Shown here: piece by piece, positions 1 to 12,695 of the stretch
Position numbering within the stretch: the stretch's first letter is position 1
Layout of the letters: each line of letters opens with the position of its first letter
Assembly: GCA_947095535.1 (NCBI GenBank)
Contig: OX352773.1
Location: forward strand, 2,790,001 to 2,854,000
Direction: 5' to 3'
Length of the DNA: 64,000 bases
Origin: Poecilobothrus nobilitatus
Taxonomy: Eukaryota > Arthropoda > Insecta > Diptera > Dolichopodidae
The notes under the pieces: model-generated
Database searches by the model: none
What the model was told of the DNA's origin: nothing
Seen by the model: the letters and a program-made list of their open reading frames with translations, nothing else
Program-made: the position numbers and the translations under genes

Positions 1-715
1 TAATATTTTAGATTTGCAAATTCCCATAAACCAAAATTTTGACAGGTTAAATTTAACTAGTATCTATACGATAGTGTAAAATCAAAAAGAATTTAAACTA
101 AAAAAAAAAAACAAATCAAAATACAATGACAGCGTTGGGAAACTAAATTTCCTTTATTTAATTTCATTTTGCTGTTAAAGCATTTTTTATCTAGTGATTT
201 TTCTTTTTTTTTACCAAATAAAATACTAAATAAACTACTAGATTTATTTTCATAGTATAGATAACTATGCTTTATAATATTTATAGTACCTATATCTCAA
301 AATTTTTTACAATAACTGAAAAATTATTATTATTCAATTTGTATATTGGTGAAAAAAAAAAACAATTGACAACTTTTGACAAAATTTTTCTGCAAAAAAA
401 TGCAAAATCCCTTCCCAGAAAGTTTTACCTTAAATCAAATTGATAATTGACAAACAAGGTTCGTACATTTGTGGTCAATGAGGTCACATAATATATTGAT
501 TTTAGTCTTAAAAAATTTCAACAAAAACTAATAACAAAAAATGATATTAATAAATAAAACTTAAAATTAATTAATTTTTTTTTCATGTTTAGTATCTGGG
601 ACGATTTTGTACTTTGAAGTATCTTGAACTGGGGAAGCTATAGATACTCTTAATCAAAAATAACGGTTGTGATATTGAATTTGTGGCCCCCAATTAAAAT
701 TTTTATTATATTAGA
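1..715. other. AT-rich DNA without recognisable features
   Basis: Low-complexity A/T-rich sequence with many homopolymer runs. I see no open frame of interest, no terminal repeats and no match to the repeat families found elsewhere in the window. Confidence 0.6.
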
Positions 716-874
716 CCAATTTTTTTTTATCTAATAATAATAACAGTTTACACTTTTAAAAGTGTGTTTCTTTTTATTTAATAACGATAACAACACGACA
801 AATATTTAGTGTATATCTTATGTTAAAATAAATGTTAAAGTAAACTGTTATTAGTATTAGATAAAAAAAACTGG
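716..874. repeat. MITE-like inverted repeat, about 160 bp
   Basis: The left arm (716-750) and right arm (841-874) are near-perfect inverted complements. Both carry a CCA(A/G)TTTTTTT stretch, ATCTAATA and AACAGTTTA. The loop is about 90 bp of A/T-rich sequence. I see no clear target-site duplication, so this could be a small MITE or an old hairpin left by another element. Positions 875-1103 beyond it hold only A/T-rich sequence. Confidence 0.55.
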
Positions 875-1103
875 GTTTAAATTCATAATTATAAACTAAA
901 TTTACATAGAAATTGACACTAATCAGAGTTACATTGAATAATATGAATTTAATATTCTGTGAATATATACATATATATGTATATGTGCTAGTTACCTATT
1001 CAGATTGGGTCTCAAATTAAACAAAAATGATTTTGTTTTATGTAATTATTATTTAAATTCCTTTAAATATAAGATAAAATGTAAATATAAAGGATAAATA
1101 AAT

Positions 1104-2176
1104 AAGGCAGAATGTAAACCAGCGATTTTTAAAAGCGCGCATTTCCAAAAGATATACTGTTTGTAATTGTGACTCTGCACCAAAATTTGAAAATGGCATA
1201 TAAGAAAAAAATGTGGAAATAGGATTTTTTTGCAATTTTGAGGGGCAGTAATTGCGAAACCCTATATAATTAAGAAAAATCGCTAACACACGTAAAAATA
1301 TATTACTGGACCTTTAGTTTTTATGTGTTGCTGAAGAAAATGTGTACAGGTGCCTAAGTTACCACTCTGTCAAATTTGAAGATTATATCTTTATTGGTTT
1401 TGGAGATAATTTCATTTACTCTGGTGCTCGTTCGGAAGTTTCCAAAATCCAAACCCATAGACCAAATCCTCTTAAATTTCAGATACATAAATCGAATGGG
1501 AAGGAACATCATTGTACAAAATTTAAAGATTCTATTTTTGTTGGTTTTGGAGATAATCTCGTTTGCTCCGGAATCATTCGGAAGCTTCCAGAATCCGAAC
1601 CCATGGACCGATTTTGTCCAGATTCCAACTTAGCCTTCCTTTCGTAATTAGTAACCTATATATAACCTATATATAAATTTCATCAAGATAGCTTTATTAG
1701 TTTTTGCGTTATCGTGCGAACGGACGGACGGGCGGACATCGTTAAATCGACTCAGGAGGTGATCCTGATTCAGAATATATATACATGTCCATATCTAACT
1801 CGCTTCCTTTTGGTGGTTACAAACACCATACCAAAGTTAATATACCCAATACTTTAGGTGTAGGGTATAAAAATAGCAAATTTTCAAGTTTTACCTCAAG
1901 TCAAGGAGGTGTTCCAAAAAAAATTTTCTGAAGTCTCTTATACTATTCCTATCTGAAAGCGTGCCGGAATTTTTTCAAAGTTTGATAGGCTGTAGCTCCT
2001 TAAAAGATAGGGTTATATAAAAAAATGGTTCTAGAGACATCAATTTTTTTATGAAACCTACCCATTGTTAAAATTTTTCGTTAACGGTGTAGAAGTTTTG
2101 TAAATAGACGGATAGACGGACGAACAGAGGGAAACTAATAGGCACATTTTTTTCAAATTTGGAAATGTGCTAAAAA
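1104..2176 (+). repeat. Family A repeat, copy A1, interrupted by a family D element
   Basis: The 5' part (1104-1358) and 3' part (about 1870-2176) match the head and tail of family A seen at 24.4, 53.1 and 54.1 kb. Family A starts near GGCAGAATGTAAACC, has GCGCATTTCCAAAAG about 35 bp in, an ACGG-rich stretch near the 3' end, and ends GGAAATGTGCTAAAAA. Between the two parts lies an unrelated 0.5-kb segment (family D), so D inserted into A. No coding capacity was found. Confidence 0.75.
1359..1869 (+). repeat. Family D repeat nested in A1
   Basis: The segment interrupts family A homology. It holds two tandem, diverged modules of about 147 bp (from about 1372 and about 1519), both containing GGTTTTGGAGATAAT and a CATTCGGAAG-like motif. 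A GGACGGACGGGCGGACATCG stretch follows, then a 3' hairpin TATACCC...GGGTATA near 1841-1868. The same 3' end closes families B and E. Open frames of 85-101 codons here come only from the repeat modules. Confidence 0.65.
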
Positions 2177-2926
2177 CAATATTGTTCTAGGATTAAATAT
2201 TTTTTTTTTTTTTATTATTATGTCATAATAAAATACCTATTTATCTTTATGTCATTTTGTTTTTAAAAAAAAGAAATTAAGGTAATAATTTTGATTGTTC
2301 AACATAATATCAATGTCACAGAATTTTAAAAGTTTTCAAGGACTTTTATTGGAAAAAAGTAAAATTAAAGAATATTTCCGATAAACGATCATCTATAAAA
2401 AGGATATAATTTTAAAGAGAAAACTTTAAAATTATCTTTTTCTTGAATTCCTTTCAAGAAAAAAAGAAAGCATAGTTTGGAATTTTTTTTTTAAATGAAA
2501 TATTAATAGTATAGTAGCAGAAGCGACAAAGTCTAATTTAATAACATTATATCGCGTTTTCTTTTTAAATTCTATTACTTTAAATAAATTTTGAAGACAG
2601 ACTTTCCTGAATAATATTAAAGTAATTACAAGAAAACAACAGCGAACAGAAATATTTTGAAAATCAAGAGGTTTGTATTGCCGTTTTTACTTTTTCTTTT
2701 AAATTCTCTTGGTATTAAGGCTTGAGTAATTTTTAAGGTCAAAATTTGTATTCTACATTTATTTATAGATATTTTTACAAACGAATTTATGATGAGTTAA
2801 TCTAAAAATAATTTCAAAGAAAAAATAATATTTGACATATTCAATTCTCTTTTTATTACGTAAAAATTTTAATTTATTTTCAATAAATGATGTAGGTAGG
2901 AGGCATATTGTTAATTTGAAAATAAA
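2177..2926. other. AT-rich spacer
   Basis: A/T-rich sequence with homopolymer runs. No feature can be supported. Confidence 0.55.
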
Positions 2927-3567
2927 CAAAGTAGAATGTAAACCAACGGTTTTTAATAGCGCACATTTCCAAAAGATAATACAAACTATTATGAATTGTG
3001 ACTTGAATCAAAATCTGAAAATTTTATGTAAGAAAAAATATGAAAATGTGCCTATTTTATTATTTTAAGGGGTTGTAAGTCCGCAACTCTATATAAGTAA
3101 GAAAAACCTTTAACACACATAAAAATATATTACTGAAGCTTTAATTTTTATGTCTTTTCGAAGAAAAATTTGTACAGGCACCTACGTTAAAGGTGTCTAA
3201 AAATAGCAAATTTTCAATTTTTGAGCCTTAATAACTCTTAAACAGGAAGTGGTACAAAAAAATTTTCTGAAGAGACTTATTATACTAGTTCTAAGTCTTA
3301 AGTTTTTTCTTGTCTTTTTCTAAGTTTTTTCTTGTCTCAAAATTTCAAGTTCCTATCAAAAAGCGTAGAAGAGTTATGAAAAAAGAAATAAGTATCATGC
3401 AAAATTTGGTTTAGTTAATTTAACATTAATTTTTTTATGAGATCTACCAATGGTTAAATTTGTTTTTCTCTATCTTTAACGATGTAGAAGTTTTTTAAAA
3501 GACGAACGAACAGAGTGAAAGTATAATAGGCGCATTTTTTCAAATTCTTTTCGAAATGTGCTGAAAA
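2927..3567 (+). repeat. Family A repeat, copy A2 (internally deleted)
   Basis: It starts with GTAGAATGTAAACCAACGG and GCGCACATTTCCAAAAG and ends with CGAAATGTGCTGAAAA. It lacks the part that in full copies lies between the AACGGTAAATTTAAATAC block and the CTACCCATGG block, so it is about 640 bp rather than about 800 bp. Confidence 0.75.
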
Positions 3568-3928
3568 GGGAAAATAGAAAAGGTTATCTACACACGACTT
3601 AATTTATCCTTTAGTTATCTTTTCAAAATAAGTTCAAAAAATCAATTTTATATTCAGATATTATACATGTATATACGATATAAGCAACAAAATTACTCTT
3701 TTTTTCTTAGAAAATAATTTGATTAAATTCCAATAACTGTTTTATATTTATTTATACAGTTATCTATTGTTATAGAAGATACAGTCTATGTTTCATGTAC
3801 AATGATCTAGATTAGATTTCGTTAAAATGTTTTCTATTTTTTAATTTATATAAAAAAACAATAGTTGAAAAGGATCAGCGATTAAAAATAGTATGAAATA
3901 AAGAAATATTTAATGTAAGGAAACAATT

Positions 3929-4003
3929 TGCATCTCGATAGCTGAGTGATTAAGCAGATGGCTTATGAACCGAAGAAATATGGATTCAAATCCTAGAAAT
4001 ATC
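3929..4003 (+). repeat. tRNA-like relic (possible SINE head)
   Basis: TAGCTGAGTGATTAAG resembles an A box (TRGCNNAGTGG) and GGATTCAAATCC resembles a B box, about 40 bp apart as in tRNA genes. The anticodon stem pairs poorly and the acceptor arms do not match, so it is not a working tRNA. It is best read as an old tRNA-derived SINE head or tRNA pseudogene. Confidence 0.35.
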
Positions 4004-4199
4004 GTAATATTTTGTAATATTTATTATTTTCAAGTAATCCCTGTAAACGAATCAACAAGATTTTCTTTATGTATTATTAAATAAATTAAAAGCTAGAATT
4101 ATTGTAATGCGTACTAACATGCATATTACTTTGATATTATTTATTGGGAGAATATTGTGTCTACAGAAAATAGTGTGTACAAAAAATGATTGGGAAGAA

Positions 4200-4650
4200 T
4201 TTTTGAATTGATTACAAAATTAGAGTTTCAATCATTTGTTTAGCGGGGATTTGGGTGCTGCAGCCTTCACTATTTCATATGTCTTTTGTTGTTTAATTAT
4301 GTGTGCATAAAAAATTAACAGGGAGGATTTTTGGATTGGGTATGAAATCAGGGTTTCAATAATTTATTAACTGGGATTTTACCTTTTCGGAATTTTGTAA
4401 AGTAGAATTTTAAAAACCCGGATTTCGAAAAAGATTAAAAATGTAGATTAAAAATTTAGACAATATTTATTTTGAAATGCATTTTGAAATTTTGGAGAAT
4501 TTTATAAACAACAAATTCAATTCAAGTTTCTTTCAAGATTTTGTCCGAAAAACAAATTTTGTTTTTGAAGATTTTGTCCTAAAAAGTTTTTTTTTTTAAA
4601 TTTTATTTTCTAGATTTTATTCCAAAAAGATTTTGGCTTTCAATCTTTTA
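4200..4650 (+). repeat. Degenerate modular repeat (family G)
   Basis: Loose repeats of a module with AAATCAGGGTTTCAAT, (G)GGGATTTT and GGAGGATTTTTGGATTGG. The same phrases recur at 8.44-8.97 kb and weakly near 26.3 kb. No ends or coding sequence are recognisable. Confidence 0.4.
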
Positions 4651-5858
4651 ATTTTCAAGATATCTGGGTTGACCATTAATTATTATATAATATTTTACTT
4701 AATATAATTTTATTTATAATTAAAAACTTTTTGCGTTATACGATTAAGTCCTGACAAAAAAGGAAAAGTAATTATCATTAAAATATCTTTGTAGAGGTAT
4801 AGGTATACATCTTAATTAATTTTAAATAAATATTTTTAGGCGTTATATGTAAGCGTGATATGTTTCGATTATAAAATATCGGTAATTTTTAAAATTGAAA
4901 AATATAAAAATAATAAGCACCTACCTACGAATTTTTTAAGGATTAAATTCAATGACAATAAAAATTAAATTTTAAGACTATCAAAGTACTAAAAATTTGA
5001 AATAACTGTTCAGCTTTTGAAGTATTAATTAAGGTTACATTTAAATAATATTTGCATATTTAGCTGGATAAAGTGGATAAATGTTATTAACGACTTAATT
5101 TAATGTAAAAACTAAAAATATTATAAAGAAAAGTAATATTATTCCCGTGTGATTTCATTATTTTTTTCGTATAAAGCTTAACTGAACATTTAATTATATA
5201 TAATATTTTTTTTAAAATGTGTTTCCCTTCAATGGATACTCTTTTATTAATTAACTAAGCCCATCATATGATGGGCGCACGGCGAAAAATAAGTAAGGGT
5301 TTTAAATATGATATGGTATTGTTAATCCGGATCCAATCATTTTTAAATAATCGAAATGTTCAAATTCTGAAATCAGTTTGGTTGTTTTTTTTTTTTCGAG
5401 TAGCAAAAAAAATGCGGTCACATGGTGAGAAAGGCTCATCTTCTTATAATAATAGATAATCTTTCATATTAAAATGTGCGTATTTTTTTTGCCTGTTTAT
5501 CATGTCTTTCATGTCTAATTTCACTGTTAAACAATTGATTTTACATAAAAATCTTAAACTTGCATCATAATTCTATAGATAGATTAACACGCAGTTTATA
5601 TAATAACATTCATATTATCAAACCCACTACGTGCTAATAAAAGCCCATGTGTATTATTTATGTATCGTACTGTATATATCAATATAAGATTCTATATATA
5701 TAGATTATACCTACTATATACTCTTTTTTTGTTTTTTTTTCCAAGATATTTTAATAAGCTAAATAATTTATACGCATAATTTTAATCAATTTTCATTTTG
5801 GCGAACCACGAATGATTAAAACAAAACAAACATATATTTACATAAATTCAAACATTAC
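4651..5858. other. AT-rich spacer
   Basis: A/T-rich intergenic or intronic sequence. A 63-codon frame at 5268-5459 has no recognisable motif and I do not call it a gene. Confidence 0.5.
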
Positions 5859-5859
5859 A

Positions 5860-6620
5860 ATACGGGTTGTTCATATATTCAAACTATATGTTTACACATT
5901 CGTCAAAAGAAGATTTTAAGCTTCTACATATAAAGATTATCAATCCAAAACTTTTCCAAATATGCTATAGTACCATTTAATACCTAGCGGCAAATGTATA
6001 ATAATTTATACCATACATACATATGTATTATATATCATTCATTCATCAGTGACATATACGATATGTAAATAAACATGAGTTTTATAAGTATATGTATACT
6101 AATATGTATCAATAAATATAAATTCTTCAAGCAACCGTTAAATGTTTTATTTATTTAATTTTTTTTTGTACTATGCATCATCCTCAAAAATTTCAAATTA
6201 TCGAGTAAAAAAAAATGCAAAAAAATCTTTAAAAAAATTAGTTAGAAAAATTTAGAAAAATTAAGTCACACTTTCGTCAATTTTAAGGTAATATTATATT
6301 ATTAACAGCTCCAAAACGGGGGCCAATACAAAATATTTTCTGGAATTACTCACACTTATTTTCAAAGACCTAACTTCTCTCAACATTTCAAGTTTCTAAC
6401 TTGAATTGTTTGGATGATAGAAGGAATCGAGTTTCGCATAACGGTAAATTAAGACACCGTATATCACAAGTATATATTTATTGTATATATATTTTTAAAG
6501 CTAATAAAAGTAGTAATCGTTTGGCGTTTCCAAATCGAAGATATACCTTATACAACTTGTGTTATAAAAATTTAAATATAGAGCTATTACGAACTATAGA
6601 GCTATTACGAACTCTTTAAA
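5860..6620 (+). repeat. Family B repeat, copy B1 (partial)
   Basis: It shares with the full copy at 32.1-33.7 kb (opposite strand) the blocks CCAAAACTTTTCCAAATATG, CTTCAAGCAACCGT, GCATCATCCTCA, AGTCACACTTTCGTCAATTT, TTTCGCATAACGGTAAATTA and AATCGTTTGGCGTTT. The last about 40 bp contain an 18-bp tandem duplication (GAGCTATTACGAAC at 6581 and 6599). The 3' (ACGG)n and hairpin end is missing. Confidence 0.65.
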
Positions 6621-6717
6621 TGATCTGGCACTAATTTTGGTATAAAGAAAGGTTTTAGTTGTCTTTAAAAAAATTAATGGCTAGAACAAATGATAAGCAT
6701 GCACTTCATATCATCAA

Positions 6718-6790
6718 GCCAATGATGTAGTGTTAATGCATCGACCTTTCATTCGAAAGGCTTCGGGTAGATTTATACAACATAGGTAAT
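6718..6790 (+). repeat. tRNA-like relic
   Basis: An AGTGTTAATGC stretch, an anticodon-arm-like hairpin (CCTTTC-ATTC-GAAAGG) and a degraded B-box-like TCGGGTAGATTTATAC occur in tRNA order. It is too degraded for a functional tRNA call. It could be an old SINE head. Confidence 0.25.
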
Positions 6791-7039
6791 AACATTAATA
6801 TTGCTTATAATTTATAATTAATGTAATACAAATAAATAAAATGTAAGAATATAATATATAGTAATAATATATCAGTAATTAATATAGTAATTAATATCAC
6901 ATCGGAATATAAACTATAAAAAAAAACAAGTAATGAAAAACCAAGGGCTTTCTAAAAGGCTTCAAAATAAATTTTGCGTGTAGAGCACGTACATACATAA
7001 GTTGATATATTGAATAAAATAAATTTATAATAATATAAA

Positions 7040-7482
7040 AATTAAAAAAAATCGTTAGAAAACATTGGGGAATATCAAGTCACACTTACGTCAATTTTAA
7101 GGATCCTATATCATTAAGAAAAGTTGTAAAGAGAAATAAAAAAATATAATTATGGAGCTTTCATTTTTGTTTATTACTTAAAAAATATTTTGCAGTTTTT
7201 CAAGTTACACCTGTTTGAAAATTGGGAATTATAGCTCCAAAACGGGCAACATAGATATATTTTCTGAAATAACTCATACTTATTTGCAAAATTTCTAACT
7301 AAAACCGTTTGGAAGATAGAAGGGGTCAAGAATTTTGCAAAAATTGAGTTTCTTATAACGGAAAATTAAAATACCGCCTACGTATATGCAAAAGTACATA
7401 TTTATTATATACATATTTGTAAAGCTAATAAAAGCAGTTATCGAACTTTGGGGGACTATAGCTCACTAGCTCTTTAACGATT
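7040..7482 (+). repeat. Family B repeat, copy B2 (central part)
   Basis: It repeats the central part of B1 within 0.5 kb and in the same orientation: AAGTCACACTTACGTCAATT, GGAGCTTTCATTTTTG, ATAGCTCCAAAACGGG, AACGGAAAATTAAAATACCG and GCTAATAAAAGCAG. Neither 5' nor 3' end is present. Confidence 0.6.
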
Positions 7483-8300
7483 ATAAAGTGATTTATTCTT
7501 AAAGTAATCATTACTTACTTTTTCATTCAGTATAATAATATATACTTTGGCTTCAGATCATCCTTGTACAAAAACTATTAATATTTAAAAATTTTTAAGT
7601 TTTGTACAATAACATAAAATGTTATTAAAATTTAAAGATATTTATGAATTAAAGATATTTTATTGCATTTTAATACAGAAAATTTTAAAAATTTCAGTAA
7701 CAAATTTGTCAAAAAAAAAACAGAATATTTCACACTTATCGGGGTATTAATATCTCAGAATTTCAGTTCTTTGTACATTTGTATTTATAATGAAATTAAT
7801 TTTAATCTTCCAAAAGGAATCTTAATTATATTTACTAATAATATTGTATAATAATATTGTATAAATAAATAATTATTGTATTGTAATAATAGTTATATAA
7901 TAATGAATAAACCGAGTTTTAATATGAAAACAAACAACATTATTATAATAAATTCAATTTAAAATTGATTTATCTTAAAAAAAATCCTTTTATTTTAATT
8001 CTTCATAAGGAAATAAATATTTATATATTTCAAAATGGGAATAAAAGAACATGAATTTTCAATTTTATTTCGATTAATTTTATTAAGTAGTTTATTTTAA
8101 AAATAAATTTATCTGGAGGTCAACAATTTTAAACGCTCACAGAAAATGAGCCTAAAATTAGTATAACCTATTTTTTGTGCTATTTTTTTTTTGAAACATC
8201 ACAATATTTTAATTTTATTTTAAGTAATTTAACAAAAGTCCTTTTTAAAGTGAATGAGTTTTTAAAACTAATTTCAAAAGACAAATTCTAAGGCTTATAG
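7483..8300. other. AT-rich spacer
   Basis: No supported feature. A 14-bp tandem TAATATTGTATAA duplication lies near 7838-7865. Confidence 0.5.
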
Positions 8301-8390
8301 AATTCACATAAATGCAATGATGAATTGAAAGAAATGCAATGATGAATTCACATAAAATTCATATAAATGTCATGATAAATTCACATGGAA
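8301..8390 (+). repeat. Short degenerate tandem repeat
   Basis: GAATTCACATAAA / GCAATGATGAATT units recur four to five times with substitutions. A minisatellite-like patch. Confidence 0.5.
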
Positions 8391-8439
8391 ATCACGTGGG
8401 GGTAACACAATGCCAAAACTCAGATGACTCTTGAAAATT

Positions 8440-8970
8440 TGTCCTTCTTTTACGGAATATTTATATATATGTATATGAAATATTTTAAATTAGGGGAGAT
8501 TTTAGGATTGGTTACAATATCAGGATTATACGCTTTTTCCAGATTATGTATATATGTATATGTATAGGCAAGATTTTAAATTAGGAGGGATTACAAATTA
8601 TTATTATTTGGTTACAAAATCGGAATTTCAATATATTGTTTAGCAGAGGTTTTGGGGCAAATCCCACTATTTTAAATACATTGTTGTTGAAATACGTATG
8701 TACAAAATAATTAAAAAAGATTTTAAAATCAGGGTTTCAATAATATGTTCAGCGGGGGTTAATAATTAGATGAGATTTTAGTTGGTTTCAAAATTGGAGC
8801 TTCCCCTTTTTCTGCGAGATTTTGAGTTAGGATGAATTTTAGAGTTAGTACAAAATCAGGATTATACACCTTGTACAGAATATTTATATATAAGTATAAT
8901 ATATATATGAGAGATTCTGAATTAAGAGAGTTGCATACAAAATTAGAGTTTTACGCATTTTCCATAATAT
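8440..8970 (+). repeat. Degenerate tandem modules (family G)
   Basis: Several diverged modules, each with an (A/G)GGAGATTTTA-like start, a GGTTACAAAATC-like middle, CAGGATTATAC and CTTTTTCC plus a TATATATGTATAT stretch. The array looks like old tandem duplication. No protein is recognisable. Confidence 0.45.
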
Positions 8971-10169
8971 GTATACTTAATTCCCCCCATTAACACATAT
9001 TTATGTTTTTATTTTGATGTTTGGATGTTTACAAAGTAAAAATTCGACATCTACCATTTCTAACTTTTTTGACAATAAAGTATTTTTGCGAAACGAGTTT
9101 TTTCCCCAAGTGATTTTTTACAATGTGAGTTTAGCTTAACAGCGCTGTACGATGAATTCACATATTTTAATATTTTACATATTAACGAGATACAAAAGTA
9201 AGAAGTTTTTTAATTTCTGTTTTTATAATAAAATGAATAAATTTTTAAATAAAGTTTCGTAATAAATAAATAAAAAAGAAACACAATTTCAAAATATGTT
9301 TCTAAATTAAAAGTTACTCAATTACACAACTTATACAATTTATACCTTGTTATAAAAATGTTTGAATTCTTAAAATTTCTTATATACATTTCAATAATGA
9401 AAATATTTTTCAATTATGGTTTTTATTTTTTTGTTTTTGCAATTTCAATACCTACATAGTCAAAAATTGATTTTAAAGTACCGAGTAACGAGTATTTTTA
9501 ACATTTAATTGCAGTTACAAGAATAAAAATAACTTTTATACATACAAGAGTACTTTTTTAAGTGATGTATTCTGGAAATTTTGTAAAATTAATTGAAATT
9601 TTTTACAAATAAATTTTCATGAATTTTGTTTTGAAATATTGTGTTAAATTTATTTTGTAAAACTTAAAATGTTACAAGTTTTGTTTTAATTAAAAAAAAA
9701 AAAAATTATTAAAAAATTTTTAAAACCCAAAAAAAATTTTTTTTTTTTAATATTTTACGGACAAGAAGTTGTGTACACATAAGTTATTATTTGCTTGGTC
9801 ACTTTTAATTAAAATTGCAATTAAATTTTTCTAGCAATGTAAAAAAAAATTACATTAGAAAAATTTCTTGTAATATAAAAAAGAAAATGGTAAACTAATA
9901 AATTTTACCAAAACTTAAATAATATTATTGAATTAATAAAAATATTTTCAAATTTTAAATTAAATTAATTTTTATTTTATAGAAAAAGATAATTTTGAAA
10001 ATGTTATGAGAAATGTTAAATACATATGAGTTTAATATTTATGAGTCTTTGCTGGAATTTTAAATTACTAAACCGCGTTAAAAACCCAACATATATTTAA
10101 AATAAATGTAAGTTATTATATTTAACTCGAATAAATCAATATATATTATAATTTTAACGGGAAAAATAA
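8971..10169. other. AT-rich spacer
   Basis: Extremely A/T-rich sequence with long A and T runs around 9.69-9.75 kb. Nothing recognisable. Confidence 0.55.
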
Positions 10170-10370
10170 TTAACCTTTTTTTTTCCTAAGGTGAGGTGGG
10201 AATCTTCCAAAGAGATCACAAATTCTCCCTTGCATCAGATTCTTACTGATTAGATCCATTTCCCTCTTCATTCTATATATAATGGAATGAAACGTTTAAG
10301 TACTATCGCAGTATATTGTTTGGAGAGTATAGGGATTGTAGAGGATAGGACAAGGATGCGCAAACATTAA
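10170..10370 (-). other. GC-richer island with a short open frame, unidentified
   Basis: About 200 bp that is visibly less A/T-rich than its surroundings. On the minus strand a frame from the ATG at 10271 to a stop at 10170 encodes 33 residues including RICDLFGRFPPHL. I do not recognise the peptide. It may be a relic of a coding exon or a transposon fragment, but chance cannot be excluded. Confidence 0.25.
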
Positions 10371-10462
10371 AATGAAAGTATATGTTTGATCCGTTGAAAT
10401 AATGAATCCGTTTATTATATTAATTGATTATTTAAAAATTAATAATAATTCTCAACAAAAAA

Positions 10463-10588
10463 GTTGTCAATTATATTGCCAATCCTTCTCAATTGCGGTA
10501 CTTACCTGTCAGTCTATGTCAATTTTTTTTCAAAAAGCATATATCAAATAGAAATCTTGTCAATTGTTTGACAATATAATTGACAATC
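10463..10588. repeat. Small inverted repeat, MITE-like
   Basis: GTTGTCAATTATATTG at 10463 is mirrored as the complement (CAATATAATTGACAATC) near 10572-10588, with about 90 bp between. No target-site duplication was identified. Confidence 0.4.
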
Positions 10589-10842
10589 TGCCACTTAGTG
10601 TAAAGAAGACTTTAGAAATAGATTTTAAATATTCTTTGAATTCCTAAGAAAAAAGGATCTAAAATAAAATAATATTGAAAAATTCTCTTTAAGCAAATAT
10701 ATTTCAATACAATTTAATGAAAAAAATTATTAATTGTTGAGTTGAGGCTCAATTAACCATATTGCTTGAATTGGAAAATAATATATTTGGATTTTTATAA
10801 ATTAATAAATGTTATAAGTTTATAATACTAGATATATGAATA

Positions 10843-11680
10843 CTATATAGTTGTGCCCGGTCTGCGTTGCTAGCTCGTTCGCCGCTTTCCTAGCCTAATT
10901 TAAAATAGTATTTTAAAGAGAAATTTAATCTAATTAATTCAATTTATTTTAAGAAAAATTTAATATTTCCATACAATATGTGTCCATTTTTTTTTAATTA
11001 CCTAAGAAAAAAAGAAAAGAAAAAGGAAAAAAAAAACTAAATTTAATATTTGAATACAAATAATTATTGAGAAATTGTTGTTAGTTAATAATTTTTATTA
11101 TTTTCATTGTTTTGGTTTTATTTTATTTTATGCATAAAATATCTGGATTTCCAATTCTCGAAAGTAAAACATAATAATCTCTTCTTAAATAAATTTATAA
11201 AAACCTTTCGTTTTTAAAATATTCCTACTGGGCGCTAGAAGTTGTATGGCAACTACCTGAAAAACTCAAATTTCGGAAAACGGTAAAATACAGGTTTGTT
11301 CAATTTCAAGAGAGTATCTGCGTATCAATTTTTAGATCGGTAAAATCTTTGGATTTCAAAATATTCCTGATGGGTGCTGGGAGTTGTATGGTAATAGGTA
11401 GCCAAATCACTCAGAATTTATGAAAATCGTAGAAGACGTATTTGTTAATTTTTAAGAGAGTAACTGTGTTGCAATTTTCAGGTCGTTGACGGCTTTGGTT
11501 TTTGAAATATATTCCTAAAATGGGAGCTAGAAGTTGAATGCCAGCTGCCCGAACCAGTGAGAACTAAAAAACGGTCAAGTCTATAACTTTTCAAAAATTT
11601 CAACGAAATCGATCGAGTAGTTTTCGAGTAACATAAATAACATCCGGACAGACATTTTTATTTTAATATAAAGATAAATA
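10843..11680 (+). repeat. Modular repeat of unknown class, about 0.84 kb
   Basis: It begins near CTATATAGTTGTGCCCGGTC. From about 11150 it holds three diverged modules of roughly 150 bp with the phrases GGGCGCTAGAAGTTGTATGG, AAAACGGTAAA and TTTCAAGAGAGTATCTG. It ends with TCGAGTAGTTTTCGAGTAAC and CATCCGGACAGACATTTTTA. Such an ending recalls the 3' tails of some insect non-autonomous or non-LTR elements. That is a memory-based impression, not a match I can verify. Confidence 0.45.
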
Positions 11681-12694
11681 AAAAAACATAGATAATATTT
11701 ATATTTCTATTTATTGACTGAAACTAACACGATGATTTAAAAATAAAGGAACTTTATAATACATACTATTAATAATAATAGGTAATAATACCATTAAAAT
11801 ATTTATATTATTTATACCTATTTATAAAATATTTTAAATAGTGGTGGTAGAGAACTTCTAATTTTGAATTGTGAAATCTCAATATATCTAAAAATATGAT
11901 ATCTTATTATAAAATTTGTGTTCAAAAAATTAATTAAAAAATTAATTATCTAAAAAAAAACAAAATTCTATAAATTCATAATAAAAAATATTTACTTTTA
12001 TACTAAATTAATTAATTAAAAATGATGAAACTACATATTTTCATTGTCCAAAATTAAGAATTCAAAATATTTAGGGATAACATTGTTAAATATATATAAC
12101 ATTAATGATTTTTTTGTTGTTGTTATTTTTTTCCTTTTTTTTTATTTTGAAGAAGAAAATTAAAATGTTTTTGAATAACAAAAATTTATTCATTCTTTTT
12201 AAAATATTCAAATTTTGTAATAAAATAATAAGTTACAATAGTTTTAACCAAAACAAAAACAAAAATTAAACTTTAAATGAATTCTTTTAAAAGTAAAAGG
12301 AAAAGACATTTTTTTGTCTTCGGCAAAGCTATGTAGATACTTTTTGTTAAGGAAATATTTAAAATTGTTTTAAAAAAACTTATACAAAAATAGTTAAAAA
12401 GTTTTTTGTAGTTTGTTTAAAGAAAGATATTTTTTATTCTTATCCGTTTTTTGTTTTCTTTTTTCAAATTATTGTTTTATATGCTATTATATAAAGTGTA
12501 ATGCTATTTCTTATTAAAACAATATCTGTTTATTATTTAAGGTATGTGTAGCCATAACTTAAAGTAGGACAACTTAAATATTCCATCTAGTTTTATAATT
12601 TTATTGTCAGCATTATTTTAGTTGTATTTTAAATCGAAACTGTCAATGTTTTATATAATTCCTTTTTATTTGTAATCGCAGATTTAAATTAAAA
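11681..12694. other. AT-rich spacer
   Basis: A/T-rich sequence with (ATA)n-like patches around 11765-11800. No feature can be supported. Confidence 0.55.
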
Positions 12695-12695
12695 A

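Noticed and set aside
1342..1647. Overlapping open frames of 101 and 85 codons
   Set aside because: They arise from the two tandem modules of family D. The peptides repeat with the DNA and match no protein family.
5268..5459. Plus-strand frame of 63 codons in a slightly GC-richer patch
   Set aside because: No recognisable motif, and its length is within what chance gives in this much sequence.
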